From Lota lota (taxonomy: Eukaryota; Chordata; Actinopteri; Gadiformes; Lotidae): a DNA stretch of 64,000 nucleotides. Location of the stretch: assembly GCA_026745465.1 (NCBI GenBank), contig JACYXH010000812.1:4144454-4208453 (forward strand), given 5' to 3'. Made by a program: the position numbers and the translations under genes. The notes beneath the pieces are model-generated. The model did no database searches. It worked only from the letters and a program-made list of their open reading frames with translations, and was not told the origin of the DNA. The first letter of the stretch is position 1. The number at the start of each line of letters is the position of its first letter. Below, one piece after another: positions 48,947 to 64,000 of the stretch.

Positions 48947-49699
48947 ATGGCCTCATCCAACGGTAACGGTGACAAGGTGTCCAAATTTGAGACTTTAAAG
49001 CTTTTGGAGAAATGCAGAAAAGAGAGGGATGATGCTTTGCACCGAGAGAGCGTTCTCCGGGAGAAAGTCCGACAGTTTGAGTCCAGGTCGCGTTCAACCG
49101 AGGCGCTGAAACAGAAGATCAAGTCCCTGACGAATGACAACAAGGAGCTGAGGAAACAGACGAAGACTCTTCGGGTGGAAATCGGACTTGAGGCCAGTCC
49201 CAAGTTTAATGGGAAAACTACAAAGGACATCATCAATGACTTCCATGAAAAGGATCGCCAATGCAATTCTCTAATTGAAAAGGCCGGGAAACTCAGTTTA
49301 ACTATAGATGACTTGACATCCGAGTTGGCGAATACAGTAACTTCTAAAACCCTTTTGGAAGATCAAGTACAGTCGTTGCAACAAAACCTCAAGGACATGA
49401 CAAATAATCAGCGACGTTTGCTTAAATTGTGGGAGGACAAAAAACCACAACGAGAGCAGCTGTCACTCCCGGCAATTTCCCAGCGACCCGGGCCAGTGAT
49501 CAATAAAGGCGTTCAAACTGAGATGTCCATTAATCTATCCCAAAAGCTTCCAGTAAATGCATTTGAGACCAAGCCATTTCGCAGAGACAGTGAGAAAAGA
49601 GCAATGTTGGATAAACACAGCTTAGCTACTTTGGCGCATGGGAATCATCACGAAAAAAAGGCGTTTGTGCATGATGAAATGAAAGGGCTTCAGAATTGA
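48947..49699 (+). CDS. single-exon coiled-coil protein, unnamed
   Basis: An uninterrupted 250-codon frame with a good start context (G at -3 and +4), ordinary codon use and a downstream ATTAAA. I do not recognise the family. The product is mostly helical and charged. Two coiled-coil stretches (about 10-72 and 83-160) have regular Leu/Ile heptads and many Glu, Lys and Arg residues. A conserved-looking break reads KFNGKTTKDIINDFHEKD between them. A Pro/Ser-rich, less ordered tail begins at about 165. The tail holds NKGVQTEMS (about 187-195), close to the GVQTE-type dynein light chain LC8-binding motif. There is no signal peptide or membrane span. It lies between yipf1 and ndc1, where human has no gene. 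It may be a retrogene or a fish-retained gene with a non-coding first exon. Its function is unknown; a scaffold or centrosome/spindle role would be guesswork. Confidence 0.8.
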   Translation: MASSNGNGDKVSKFETLKLLEKCRKERDDALHRESVLREKVRQFESRSRSTEALKQKIKSLTNDNKELRKQTKTLRVEIGLEASPKFNGKTTKDIINDFHEKDRQCNSLIEKAGKLSLTIDDLTSELANTVTSKTLLEDQVQSLQQNLKDMTNNQRRLLKLWEDKKPQREQLSLPAISQRPGPVINKGVQTEMSINLSQKLPVNAFETKPFRRDSEKRAMLDKHSLATLAHGNHHEKKAFVHDEMKGLQN

Positions 49700-49776
49700 T
49701 GACACCTGTTTGAGGCATCAGTGACAAAAACAATATTCTAGACAAATTAACACAATACTATTGAAAAGGGTTATAC

Positions 49777-49782
49777 ATTAAA
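49777..49782 (+). terminator. poly(A) signal (ATTAAA), coiled-coil gene
   Basis: ATTAAA 78 bp after the stop codon, followed by a (GTTT)n run at 49812-49837 that could serve as the GU-rich downstream element. Confidence 0.6.
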
Positions 49783-50186
49783 AAGTTTGGACTTTCAATT
49801 TGTTTAAGGGTTTGTTTGTTTGTTTGTTTGTTTGTTTTGTTTCTGTGATAAGTATCCCAGTGTAAATTATTTTGTTGTTTCAACATTATTTTGTAGAAAT
49901 TGTGCTGCATGTAACGAGTAATTGTTTACACCATAAACTGTAAAAAAAAATGTACAATGTTATATTTGAAATAACTTAATTTTGTCCAGTAAATGATGCT
50001 GCATGATATGCTACTCTCCATTGAGAACAGGCAGTGACACAGACAGCTTCTACGCGGGGTCCTACAAAGGTCCTTTGAATGCATGAGGCGCGCGATATGG
50101 GGAGCGTATCTTACTGCAAAGAGACTTGGAAGTAGGAGTGAATCAAAGACACTGCCTTTACGTTTTGGATTTCATTTTCCACCGAC

Positions 50187-53100
50187 ATGTTTTCTGCAGA
50201 GCAAAGCTGTTGGTTTGTACGCAAGGCAAGTATTAACCCTAACCCGATTTCTTTATAAGCCCCCTTACTTGCTAGCCGGATAACCCATCTGTCAACTTAT
50301 GCTAGCCAAGCAGCTAAACGACTTCAGCCCAGCACAATGAATCATTGTTCTAACTTTTCCTGATCCATTCTTTAAAAGCATGATCAGTGCTAGAAAAGAC
50401 GTCCTATCAGCTAGTTCACGTAGAGTTTGTTTGTATCATCATAACGAATTATAAGGCTGTCTGTGTAGGTGGTATGCTGGAGAGCTGCGGCCAGCATCGC
50501 ATGGGCTGTCCTGCTGCTGCCTCCCGTGACAGCCCTGTTCGTAGTTCTCAGCAGAGTCAGCCTCTTTCACCCCATCCAGTGGATCACAGGTCAGCGCTCA
50601 CACAACCCCGGGCTCCAGACGACATTACTTTATCTCCGCCCCCCCCAAATTCATCTGAGTGGAGTTTTCTAAGGCTTTGTGTTTTGTGCTGTCTACAGAA
50701 TGCCTATCCATTTTAACGAGTGCCAGTACCATGTTTTCCTTCGTTCTGTTATGCGGAGTGGTGGTTGTGGTCGGCTACTTCAACCTGGAGTACTACACGG
50801 GTAAGTGAAGGGCATGGTTGTATGGTATGGTAGAAACTTGTAGACGTGGATTTTGTTTTATAAAGCTTTTGTTTTCCACTGGCGTTACTCATCTTAGCGA
50901 CAACATCTTGCAAAAGTATTCGTTCTAAAATGTATAACACTGTTGTATGGTAAACTTTTTTTTTGTTTCTGCCTTTCTCTTCTGAAGTTACCCCGTCCAT
51001 TGCTTGCTCAAAAATCGCTCTCCTGGCTCAGCTTCTCCACCCTCGGCAGTTTGTTCACTCCCTGGTCCACTGCATCATGGGGGTAATAGTGGCCTGGTGT
51101 TGTGCCATCACCATTGGTCCCAGATACCAGAATTTTGCATCCCTATGCACCCTGGCTGATGGGTAAGAAGATCAGTGTTGTTTTTATGCAAGGTGCTATA
51201 CTGGAATGGTACACAATCTTTTGGTCGGTTTCCTAGGGTTTCTTTTGTTGTTGTTTTTAAATGCAGTGATCCTCAGCTGTGCCTGAATGAATACCACCTT
51301 GTCTTGGTCCTGTTCGGAGCTTTTGTTGGCTACAGTCACAGTCTGTTTGGTGTCATGCACAACATGAACTATGTGCCCTTTCATGCAGTTCAGGTATGTG
51401 GTAATAGTGATCTTCCTTTTTGTGACGTGAATTAAGGACTTGCAGGGTAAACACAAGGGCTCAGGATTCGGTTTGTCATTAATCTTTCTCCTTTGCTTCG
51501 TTTCCCACCCTAGCAATACAAATATCTTCGTTTCAAGGGAAATCTCCCGTTGGTGGTGAAATGCAGTGCCATTCAATCCCTCTATTTCACCAGGAACTAC
51601 CTTGGGGTTTACTTCTTTTTGGGTAAGTCCCACCCTATCTGATGCAAACTCATGGACATCAACTTAACTTTAATTGGTCAGATGACCTCACCTCAACAGC
51701 CCTTTCACTGTAATGGGTTGATATTTTGAAGATGTCATGTAGGTTCTTTGCATTGGTGCACCTTTGTCCTGTTACTTGAGGGTAAACAGGGTTGCTGTTT
51801 TTAAGACATGTGCTAATTACTTTTTGATCCCTCAACATCAAAATATTTTAATTTTATTTACAGGATATATTCCTAGATCGTGGCTCTGTAACACACTGAG
51901 TCTTCAGTTAAACAGGTTTGTACCGCTGGTTTTGCCATACCTCTTAATAACACAACATACACTGTAAACAGTATCAGATAAGACCTTCACAATCTTCTCC
52001 TTCCGTTTCCCTGAAAGGGACCCGTACCTAATTTGACATAATATACATGCGCTGTGTTCAATCAATGGTCCTTCCCTCTCTCCGACTCTCTCCCCAGCTC
52101 TCTGAACCCTTTGGATAGTGTAGCGGGGCTGCTGGACCTCTCCATGCTGTACCACCTGTGGATCAGTGGCACCTTCCTTCTCCTCACCTGGTACCTCACC
52201 GTACTGCTCTTCAGGGTGTTTGTCACAGAGGTACGTTCATTGGACCATTTGGTCCTAAGGGTCCAAAACGCCTGTCACCATCCAAGATAGATAGATATGA
52301 CTCTTTGGCAGGTAAAACAATTCAGGGTTACATATTAAAAAATCTTCCACTCCTGCAGGTACAAATACTACATTTAAAAATACAATTTGGAACCGCATTC
52401 TCAACTATAGCATGGATATCCTCACTTTGTTGGTATTTATTATTTAACCCTCGAAAAACCTTCATTGGAAGTTGTAGCCACGAATGCAGCACACGCAATG
52501 AATGCACACACTACATTGCATGTATGTTAAAAGTGTGCCATGGATATCATCTGGTATATTTATTGTCAGGGTGAAACCGAAGCCGCACTTAAGTGGAAGT
52601 GGTAACCACAATCAGACGCGCAGGATGCACTACATGACCTATTCTTAATTATGCTGTGGATATCCTGTTGTTGGGTAGAAACCAAAGCCACACTAATTAG
52701 AAGTACTCCCAAAACATTGGGAGTCTCTTTGTGCGAGTGTCATAGTAACTAGCATGCATACGTTCTGTCTATGAAAATGACCAATTTAATTTACTGATAA
52801 CTTTATTTTGTTTACATTTATTTTGTCATTTGACATGTTATTGTTTATACCACTAGAGTGCAGTGTTTCTCTTAAAATGAGAACAATTATAATCCTATTC
52901 GATTATTGTAGCCTGACATCACCAGACCAATTCGCAAATGCGTATCGGTCTGGAACCTCTGTTCATTTTCGATTTCCAAGGGGTGTCATCAACGGGCACA
53001 GACCAAAATGCCTTTGGACGTAATTGGATAGACCTTCAACCAATCAGCAACGAAACATGTTGACAAATCAGCGGCAGGCATCTTGGTGGTTTTAATGTAA

Positions 53101-56100
53101 ATGCTTTAACTGTGCTCCCATAGGAGCACCGGCCCTCTGTATAGTCATCGTATTAAACCCTCCCCATATTAGATAAACTTGTGAGTGGCCTGACCCGGTC
53201 CATGTCTGCTGAAAATTTGCCTGAAACGGAGGGGGGCAAGATGCATATACAAGAGCAAATAAAACATGAGCTAACAGATTTGTCTGGTTCCTAGACTATG
53301 ATTAAAGGTCTCAGGATCTGCCATCTGCCATCTGTTTAAAAACAACTTCTAGGTGTACAACTTTCCTGTGCAAGCCACGTTTGCTGAGCAAGCCAATCGG
53401 TGTCTTCCCAAAGTCCTCCCTGGCCAGCAGCCAATGATACTGAAGGTAAGCGATGCATGGAGAAATTACAACATTCTTTTCAACATAAATTTGACTGTGA
53501 TCATTTGGATAGACCACCTGTACCATGAGGTTGTGACCTTTTAATTATTTTTTCTCCTTCTCCGCAAAATTAGTTTCTAGCTCTGCAGGACTTGGCTCTG
53601 CTCTCGCAGCATTCCCCCTCACGACGGGTCCAGGTCTTCAGCCTCAGCCAGCCAGGTCTGTCACCCCCCCCCCAAAAAAAAGAAATAAAAACCAAAAATC
53701 GCAGACGTTACAATCCTTCTCACCACGGGTTCAACACAAGTTCTGGTGATGATGGGTCCTTTCTGTCAGGTGAGCTGTCTGTCTGTCTGTCTGTCGTCAG
53801 GTGGTCACCCGCACAACTGGAATGCCATCAGCAGCGAGTGTCTGTCCCTTCTGGCCGACCTCACCCAGAGACTCGTGGCCCACCACGAGACCGTGGCAAT
53901 CAACGGCAGGGCCAAGCTGCATTCGGCTGGCAGCGACAAGAAGTCCATCTCCACTGATAGCTCGGGTACAACGCGCTATATAGTTTGGTGCTTTGTGACT
54001 ATGTGCTGTGTTTCTATAGACTACAGCGGTGTAATGAATGATTCTTCTCTTAATCGTCATGCACTGCTAATGCCATCGGAAATTGTGTTGAGAGACGACG
54101 AAACAAATAGGTGGAAGAAAAACTGTGGGCCGTCATTTCCTGATGTATGAATTTCATCAACTCCATATGTATTTCTTCGAACAGGTCTCTCGATGACACA
54201 GGACATCAGCACCCCCAGGTCCAGTGGGGTCATTCACACCCCTGTGTCGGTCTTCCTGCGCTCCTCCGTGGCCAGCGCTGCCCAGAACCCCCTGACCGCC
54301 CCCTTCACCCCTGACCTGGACAGCCCCTTCTCTTCCCCAGCCCTCAGACGCCTGGCCCCCCACCTGGAGCCCACCTCCCCTTGGAGCGACACTGTCCAGA
54401 GCCCCCATATCATGAGGCGGGGCCCCAAACTCTGGTCCGCCTCCACAGGTAAGCCCTGGGGATGGTGGTGGTGGTGGTGGGTGGTTGCTAAGCGACTAGT
54501 GCAGACTACAATGACACTGTTAGGAAACGCAACGCAATGCATTGAATTGGCCAAAGTGAAGCTGGATATGTCAAGACAGGTCCAGAAAGAAGTGAAGGTA
54601 TTAAAGATGCATTGCGGAAGGCCTAGATGCAAGTGACTACGTGGAGAGTAGGACAGAGTTTTGGTTTCAATGGAATATCCTTTTATATTTGTTGTTAGTT
54701 TTATTAAAAATTTGTTTTGATAGCCAAGCTGTTTTGGCTTTCTTTTTTTTTGGTTATGGAGCACATTCAACACAGGCGGTGAAGGCAATTTGACTTCAAT
54801 CCATTACAATTTGGCATCCCTTAAGTCTTGTTTAATTTGAAATGCCATCTGCTATGTTTTTTTTTTTTTGGGGGGGGAGTATTTGCTGTGGACCACCAAC
54901 ATGGCTGCCATATGCTAAACGACATCACCTTCAAGTCTTTTTATGTATTTTTTTCCCTCTGCAGATTCGCAGACCAGTGGCAGTCTGTCTCCATCCCCTT
55001 CCTCAGCGCTCAGCCCACACCCGGCTGTGTCCAAACCCAGCCCTCTGGCACAGTTCCTCCACAACCGAAAGGAACAGGTTCTGGCACTTAGGAACTTTCA
55101 TCATATGATCTAGTTGAGACTTTTCTTTCCATTTTTCTTTTATATTCATATCATTAAAAAACATTTGGCAAGCTGATTTCAAAAGGAAGGGAACTTTGAT
55201 CAGCGTCTTTCTTCTCCGTTTCAAACTGTCCCATTCAGGTGAAACACTTCCTGGCGAGGCGTGTGCTGATCATGTATTTGTTCAACAAGGTAAGGTTGTG
55301 TGGCACGCCGGAGCGTGCCAGGGAATGAGCGGGTGTTCACTGCACGCTAATCTCTCTCGCTCACTGACAGCCTGATTTATTTATTGCTAACCTATGACTC
55401 CTGTTTGAAAGAAAATCTGATTTGTATTGGATTTTGCTAGATCACCCACCCCACTTCCTATCAATTATTTGCGTGCTCTTCGATGGCACCGGCTGTTTTT
55501 CCATCCTTCTACATGTTACCATTAGTCCTACTGATTACTTAAAGGGCCCCAATCAAGGAGTCATGTAGCACAATGTGTCCTTCCAGTAATATGAGGAGCT
55601 CCATTTTTCAATGGGATTGGGAAGGAAATCCTTCGAATAGGTTGGTTTTCAGGCTGAAACCTTATTGATCCCAGACATGACATACATCTTTGTGTTTTTA
55701 AATATTTCCCAATCTGTTTAAACTAGATCATAGTGTCTATATTTGCTTTCCTCATTCATGATGTAGTGTAGGTTTGGTTCTATTTTAAACCATTGTCTGT
55801 CCATCTAACCACATGGTGTGCTGATGAATCATCAAACATGTAACCAAACAAGCACTGTATGGTATCTGCAGCCTGTTGCTTCTTCAACTTGTTTGTTCAA
55901 ATGCCGGTGCAAGAGAAACGACCCATTTGGCATCGTTGGCCTCCGTACTGCTTGTGTTTGGAGTCCTGGTATATATATACTGGGACACTAGATTATATAA
56001 TGGATATTTAGCAACAAACTTTGAAAGTTATGACTATGTGTAGCCTCTTACAACCAACAGTTTTAATGGCCAATTTAATGAATTACCGTTTGCCTTCAGC

Positions 56101-56965
56101 TCCCAGAAGCCTCCAGTCAAGCCCTCTTTGCAGACAGCCAGTCACACATCTGGGCTTTGGAAGGTGAGATGTTTCTGGGTTATGACAAACTTGTTTCATT
56201 TTCAAATGTCCCTGTACATGCATTAAAACGTATATCCCCTTTGGCCTCTCATCTAGGGCTGTCTCACCTTGTGGCAGCCTCCTTCTCTGAAGACAAGTTT
56301 GGCGTTGTCCAGACTACGTTACCCAGCATACTCTGTATTATGCTAGTCCTACAAGAGGTAAACTGCTATGGCTTATTCACAATGCAAACACATCTCTTTT
56401 AAGTGTCTAAATGATTTCCGTACAAGTCAAGGACTTCATAGGATTATGCCTCTGAATTGTATGAGAAGATAACATTTAATATATCTATGTATATGATGAA
56501 CCTGGAATATTACATTTCAACTAATCTTGCTGCCCCAGTCAAACAAGACTTTCTTTTTCATATCAATATTTTCTGTATTTATTTTTATGTTTGTATTTAG
56601 TGAATGTGTACCGTCTTTCCAACCCCTCCAGGCGGTGGACCGCCACTTCAAGCTGCCCCACGCCTCCAGCAAGCCCCTCCGCTCGGCCTGCAGCATGGGC
56701 GACTGCACTTACAAGACGCTGCGCTTCGCCCTCCGGGCCACGCTCAAGACCGCCATCTACAGGATAACCACCACCTTCGGGCAACACTTGAAGTAAGGCT
56801 GCTGGTTGAGCGACCCCTTTAAAAAAAATTATATATAAAGAATAATTCAAGGAAAGAAAACGTTACATTTTGAATTTCCATTTCCAATCCTGTTCTTCCA
56901 GTGCCATCAAGATGTCCGCTGAACACCGGAAAAGATTGCAGCAGTTTCTGGAGTACAAGGAGTGA
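50187..56965 (+). CDS. ndc1: nucleoporin NDC1, transmembrane (18 coding exons)
   Basis: Exons are 50187-50225, 50469-50589, 50699-50800, 50988-51162, 51267-51393, 51514-51622, 51864-51915, 52098-52230, 53353-53445, 53574-53655, 53801-53965, 54185-54448, 54965-55077, 55239-55289, 56100-56163, 56257-56357, 56632-56792 and 56902-56965. Together they give 671 aa (human 674) with every phase closing. Six membrane spans lie in the first 290 residues. Then come [24 protein letters not shown], a Ser/Pro-rich linker, RRGPKLW, and the conserved C-terminal [23 protein letters not shown]-like and [14 protein letters not shown] segments, ending [11 protein letters not shown]1 anchors the nuclear pore complex in the pore membrane with POM121, ALADIN and NUP53. 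The first coding exon ([13 protein letters not shown]) is inferred. Its donor is AAG|GCAAGT, a GC-AG intron; all other introns are GT-AG. Confidence 0.95.
52389..52710. repeat. diverged tandem repeat (about 120-bp unit) in ndc1 intron 8
   Basis: The phrase (A/G)TGGATATC(C/A)T recurs at 52412, 52540 and 52656, each time followed by an AAACC(G/A)AAGCC(G/A)CACT-like or TTGGAAGTTGTAGCCAC-like part. A partial unit precedes the first. Spacings are 128 and 116 bp. Copies are strongly diverged, so this is an old minisatellite or a repeated element. Confidence 0.6.
52908..53302. mobile_element. probable MITE in ndc1 intron 8
   Basis: The left end TAGCCTGACATCACCAGACC resembles a common fish MITE terminus. 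The right end, AATCTGT...GTCTGGTTCCTAGACTA on the plus strand, is an imperfect inverted copy (TAGTCTAGGAACCAGAC). The interior has no coding capacity. Ends are diverged and the limits are approximate. Confidence 0.5.
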
Positions 56966-57435
56966 CGCCCGGTGGCTTTTGGATGGACTCCAAATGAGAC
57001 TGACTTGGCTCTGTGTGTGTACACATGTGTGGCATGAGATTTGTGATCCTACAATGGTGCCTCTTTTTGATATTTGTGACTGCGCCTCGGCATTTGAATC
57101 CTTTGGCTGTGGGTCGCATCATGTCCAACATGCAATGGGGAGAATGGCACCTCTTAATGCACAGCAACGGTACCGCGATGGTACGTTTTGAAGATCATCC
57201 TGAAAGGGCTTTATGCACAAGAAGACCTGTGAACCAGCCTTGGTGTGTTTCTTTGTTTTCTGGCTTGGATTGGAGTTGCCACACTATCTTCAACAATGAG
57301 CTATGGCATTCAGTCTTTGACTCTGGTGGCATCGCCTTAAGATGAATCATGTACAATTTGTGCTTTAATTTCCTTTTCCACACATGTATTCATCCTTTTA
57401 ATACTTTTGGAACGCAGGCTGGTTTGTTGTCTGCA

Positions 57436-57441
57436 AATAAA
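57436..57441 (+). terminator. poly(A) signal, ndc1
   Basis: AATAAA 470 bp after the ndc1 stop codon. A second AATAAA lies at about 57648. Confidence 0.65.
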
Positions 57442-57659
57442 GTAGAATCCTCTTGTTTTAGTTGTTTAAGCACGGTAAACTGACACCACTAGTTCTGTGT
57501 AATCTTGGGGGTCGTAGTTCTGAGTCCAATTGTATTTTCTCCGTCACAGGACTCATCTCTTTGCTCTCCAAATCAAAAGTTGGCCACTACAGTTTGAAAA
57601 TACTGTTGAATGGCGTTGTTTTTATGCCCACCAAGACACTAGGTAAATAAAAAAATACT

Positions 57660-58190
57660 CCAGATTTCTTGCCTAATCTCTGCATGCCGATCTGTTTCAG
57701 CAATGATACGGCAAGATAAAGCACAAACATTTGTACAAAGACTGCAGCAGTTCATGATGATGCGTTTGTGATTAAACATTTGGGCTCAATGACCCAGTTG
57801 TCATGCTATCTATTCCTGCCTCGAATATTCGAGGTCAATCGACTAACAATTGTCAGCCTCTGGTTTATAAAGGCATTAAATAACCATTGCAGATCCTTGT
57901 AACTTCAAGCCCTATGCACATAAATTAGGTTTCCCACACAGTAAACTAGCAGTCTAACCACAATTTACAATGGCCTCTATAGATTCTTCTGGCCTGCAAA
58001 TCTGACCATTTTCACTGGAATATTTGACATGCTACAAATTCGTTATTTTCATCAATGCAAATGTCAGATATTTGCATTCATTTCATTACTTTTAAAAGTA
58101 AATTCAAGTCACTGAAAAATACTAACATTTAACAGACATAAAACACTGGGAAAGTATAAAAGAAAATACAGACAAGGACCACCGTCTTTT
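57660..58190. other. spacer between converging ndc1 and dcaf8
   Basis: About 0.5 kb of AT-rich DNA between the poly(A) signals of the two converging genes. Nothing else is recognised in it. Confidence 0.6.
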
Positions 58191-58192
58191 TG

Positions 58193-58198
58193 TTTATT
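58193..58198 (-). terminator. poly(A) signal, dcaf8
   Basis: TTTATT on the plus strand, i.e. AATAAA for dcaf8, implying a 3' UTR of about 2.1 kb (60292 to about 58170). Confidence 0.6.
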
Positions 58199-59007
58199 GC
58201 ACAAATCGAACATTTTTTTTTTTTTTCAAAACCCAACTGGCAGAATGCAAGATTAGGCAGTGATGGGAAGAAACTTGTTCATGAGCCTAAATATGTATAC
58301 AAGAACAAAACAAATACAGCCAGCAGGATCATCCGAATATGACTTGTTTTATATACCGCTTAAGATCTAAAAAAGATACATTGGTTCCTAAACAACAAAG
58401 GGAACCAAAACTATTTGGATAGTCAAACTGTCTGCTCCAACTGCCCAATACAGACGAACGTCGTGCTGTAAAGGAAAAAAAAGTCTCATGTTCTGCTTTC
58501 GATTTTCAAAATTACTTTGCTCTCATATAGAATATAAATCTCTGCATTAATACCAATCAAATTTTTTTGACATCTTGTGTTTTTTATTATTATTCTGGAA
58601 GTCCAACTTTTTTTGTATTATTCTTTACAGTTTTATCATATATGTATATATGTACATAGAAATTCAACTATACTAGACTCAGTATAGAAAATGAGAAAAG
58701 CTGGACTTTATCGCTCAAACAAAAAATTACTTGCAAGCATATTGATTCCCAACCCCCCCATCCTTCTTTTCTTTCTCTCTAAACTGGCTTTACCACAACA
58801 CCTACACTATTGGTGGGTTATCCGCCAATCCCGCACCTCAGTCAACTCGTTAAGGAAAATCAATGCTATTATCAAACTGACATGTCAAATCTGCCTTAGT
58901 TGTATAGGAACCGGAGAGATGTGTTACTCAAGGGCAAACAATATATTTTTCCCCGCCCCATAGATCATATGCAGCGACCTAACTACAACCCATCTGTCTG
59001 CCCCAAT

Positions 59008-59109
59008 GAGGGATCGGATCCAGGGCGAAGTGTGGGGATGGGGAGGCAGAGGAAAGGGGAAGGAAGAACTGAGGGATCTGATCCAGGGCAAAGTGTGGGG
59101 ATGGGAAGG
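59008..59109. repeat. 63-bp period duplication in dcaf8 3' UTR
   Basis: A segment of about 39 bp beginning GAGGGATC(G/T)GATCCAGGGC and ending GTGTGGGGATGGG occurs at 59008 and again at 59071 with three substitutions. It is purine-rich on the plus strand. Confidence 0.85.
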
Positions 59110-60119
59110 AAGAGAGTGCTGGTGGAAGCAGAGTTATCAATTTCTCCTCAGGACAAATACATTAAGTGCTAACCTCTCCGCTCACAAAGACCGAAAAAAC
59201 GAAATCCCCCGACGGTAGAAATACATGCTTCAAGCTGAAAAATGTAATACTAATCCTTTACGAAATGAATTCCTGGAGCTTGGGCTTTACGATCGACGGC
59301 ATATTGGTCCTCCTCCAAGGCCCCCCACGCCCGAGTGCCCAAGTGCCCAAGTGCACTGTTTGTTTTGTCTGCGTTTCAATCTATGACATCCCTGATTTCA
59401 AAATGCGCTCGGTGGTGAGGGGGGGGGGGCTACACAACGTGAGAGCGAGCGAGCAACAGTACAGTTTGGCAAGAGAGTGCCGTTAATTGTTTGTGTGTTA
59501 TTCAGGTAGGGGCAGGGGGTAGGAGGGACATTCTGGGCTTTTTCAGAAAGACAATTGTAAAGTAAACGGATTACATCGTTTTTTTTACTTTTGATGTTGT
59601 TTTTTTTAAACAAAGTTTAGAAATAAGAAAATGTGTCACATTACGGGTGTGAGTTCTAAACGACGAGTCTAAGCCCTTCCTTTCTGCCCATGCCTTATAC
59701 TGTACATAATAATCCTCATCAAGGAAGGTGGGGGTTACTAGGACTTAAAGACGGGGAGGGGGGTAGAGGATTGCTGGTGATGTCGCAGCCTACCATAAAG
59801 GTGCCTAAATGGAGGTGTTTGTCTGTTCATACATGCACAGTACATCGTTGTTGGTATTTGGCAGGAGTATAAGAAATATGTATGGACATACAAGGGGGCC
59901 TCCCAAGTATTTTCTTTATAGGGGATCGAATAGGATTCTCGACAAAAACCAAACAAACAGGATTTGTTAATTACATATGCCATCTTTGAAGTCGCCCATT
60001 TTGTACACCCCTAGCAGGAAAACTAACTGTGTGTGTGCATAAAGCGTTTGGTACGTTTTCGTGTGTGCGCCAGTGTGTCGCTAGTGCTTGCCCGTAAGCA
60101 TTGATTTCTAAGGGCAACA

Positions 60120-64000
<3,881 letters not shown>

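Noticed and set aside
54193-54788. Overlapping open frames around ndc1 exon 12
   Set aside because: The plus-strand frame continues past the exon 12 donor into the intron, and the minus-strand frame is a shadow. The spliced ndc1 product explains the coding signal.

Overview
This window is nuclear DNA from a ray-finned (teleost) fish. The evidence is vertebrate-type multi-exon genes with GT-AG introns, fish-like divergence from the human proteins, fish-type SINE and MITE remnants, and a very high load of simple repeats: long (CA/GT)n, (GA/CT)n, (GAA)n, (AT)n and homopolymer C/G tracts. That repeat density would fit a gadiform (cod-like) genome, but the species cannot be fixed from the sequence alone.

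Layout. Positions 1 to about 27.5 kb are gene-poor. I find no convincing exon there, only microsatellites, a hAT-like element remnant and stretches that look like conserved non-coding DNA (around 10.3-11.1 and 15.3-15.7 kb). From 27.5 kb to the right end the window is gene-dense: cdcp2 (+), tceanc2 (-), tmem59 (+), lrrc42 (-), yipf1 (+), an unnamed single-exon coiled-coil gene (+), ndc1 (+), and the 3' half of dcaf8 (-), which runs off the right edge. I assembled each gene exon by exon. Splice phases close and predicted lengths match the families: CDCP2 533 aa, TCEANC2 207, TMEM59 329, LRRC42 412, YIPF1 299, NDC1 671, DCAF8 last 284 codons.

The order cdcp2-tceanc2-tmem59-lrrc42-yipf1-ndc1, with all relative orientations, matches human 1p32.3. 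The human intervening genes LDLRAD1, HSPB11 and DIO1 are absent, an intronless coiled-coil gene sits between yipf1 and ndc1, and ndc1 is followed by dcaf8 (human 1q23) instead of GLIS1. Two head-to-head pairs (tceanc2/tmem59, 399 bp between start codons; lrrc42/yipf1, 938 bp) probably share promoters. Two tail-to-tail pairs (cdcp2/tceanc2 and ndc1/dcaf8) converge.

The genes do not form one pathway. They cover a membrane CUB protein, a TFIIS-like protein, Golgi/endosome membrane proteins (TMEM59, YIPF1), a nuclear pore membrane nucleoporin (NDC1), a CUL4 substrate receptor (DCAF8) and a leucine-rich repeat protein. Points worth a second look are the intronless coiled-coil gene with an LC8-like motif, a GC-AG first intron in ndc1, an approximately 84-unit CA repeat two bases after the dcaf8 stop codon, a nested inverted repeat in cdcp2 intron 5, a MITE with a G-tract in lrrc42, and a diverged minisatellite in ndc1.
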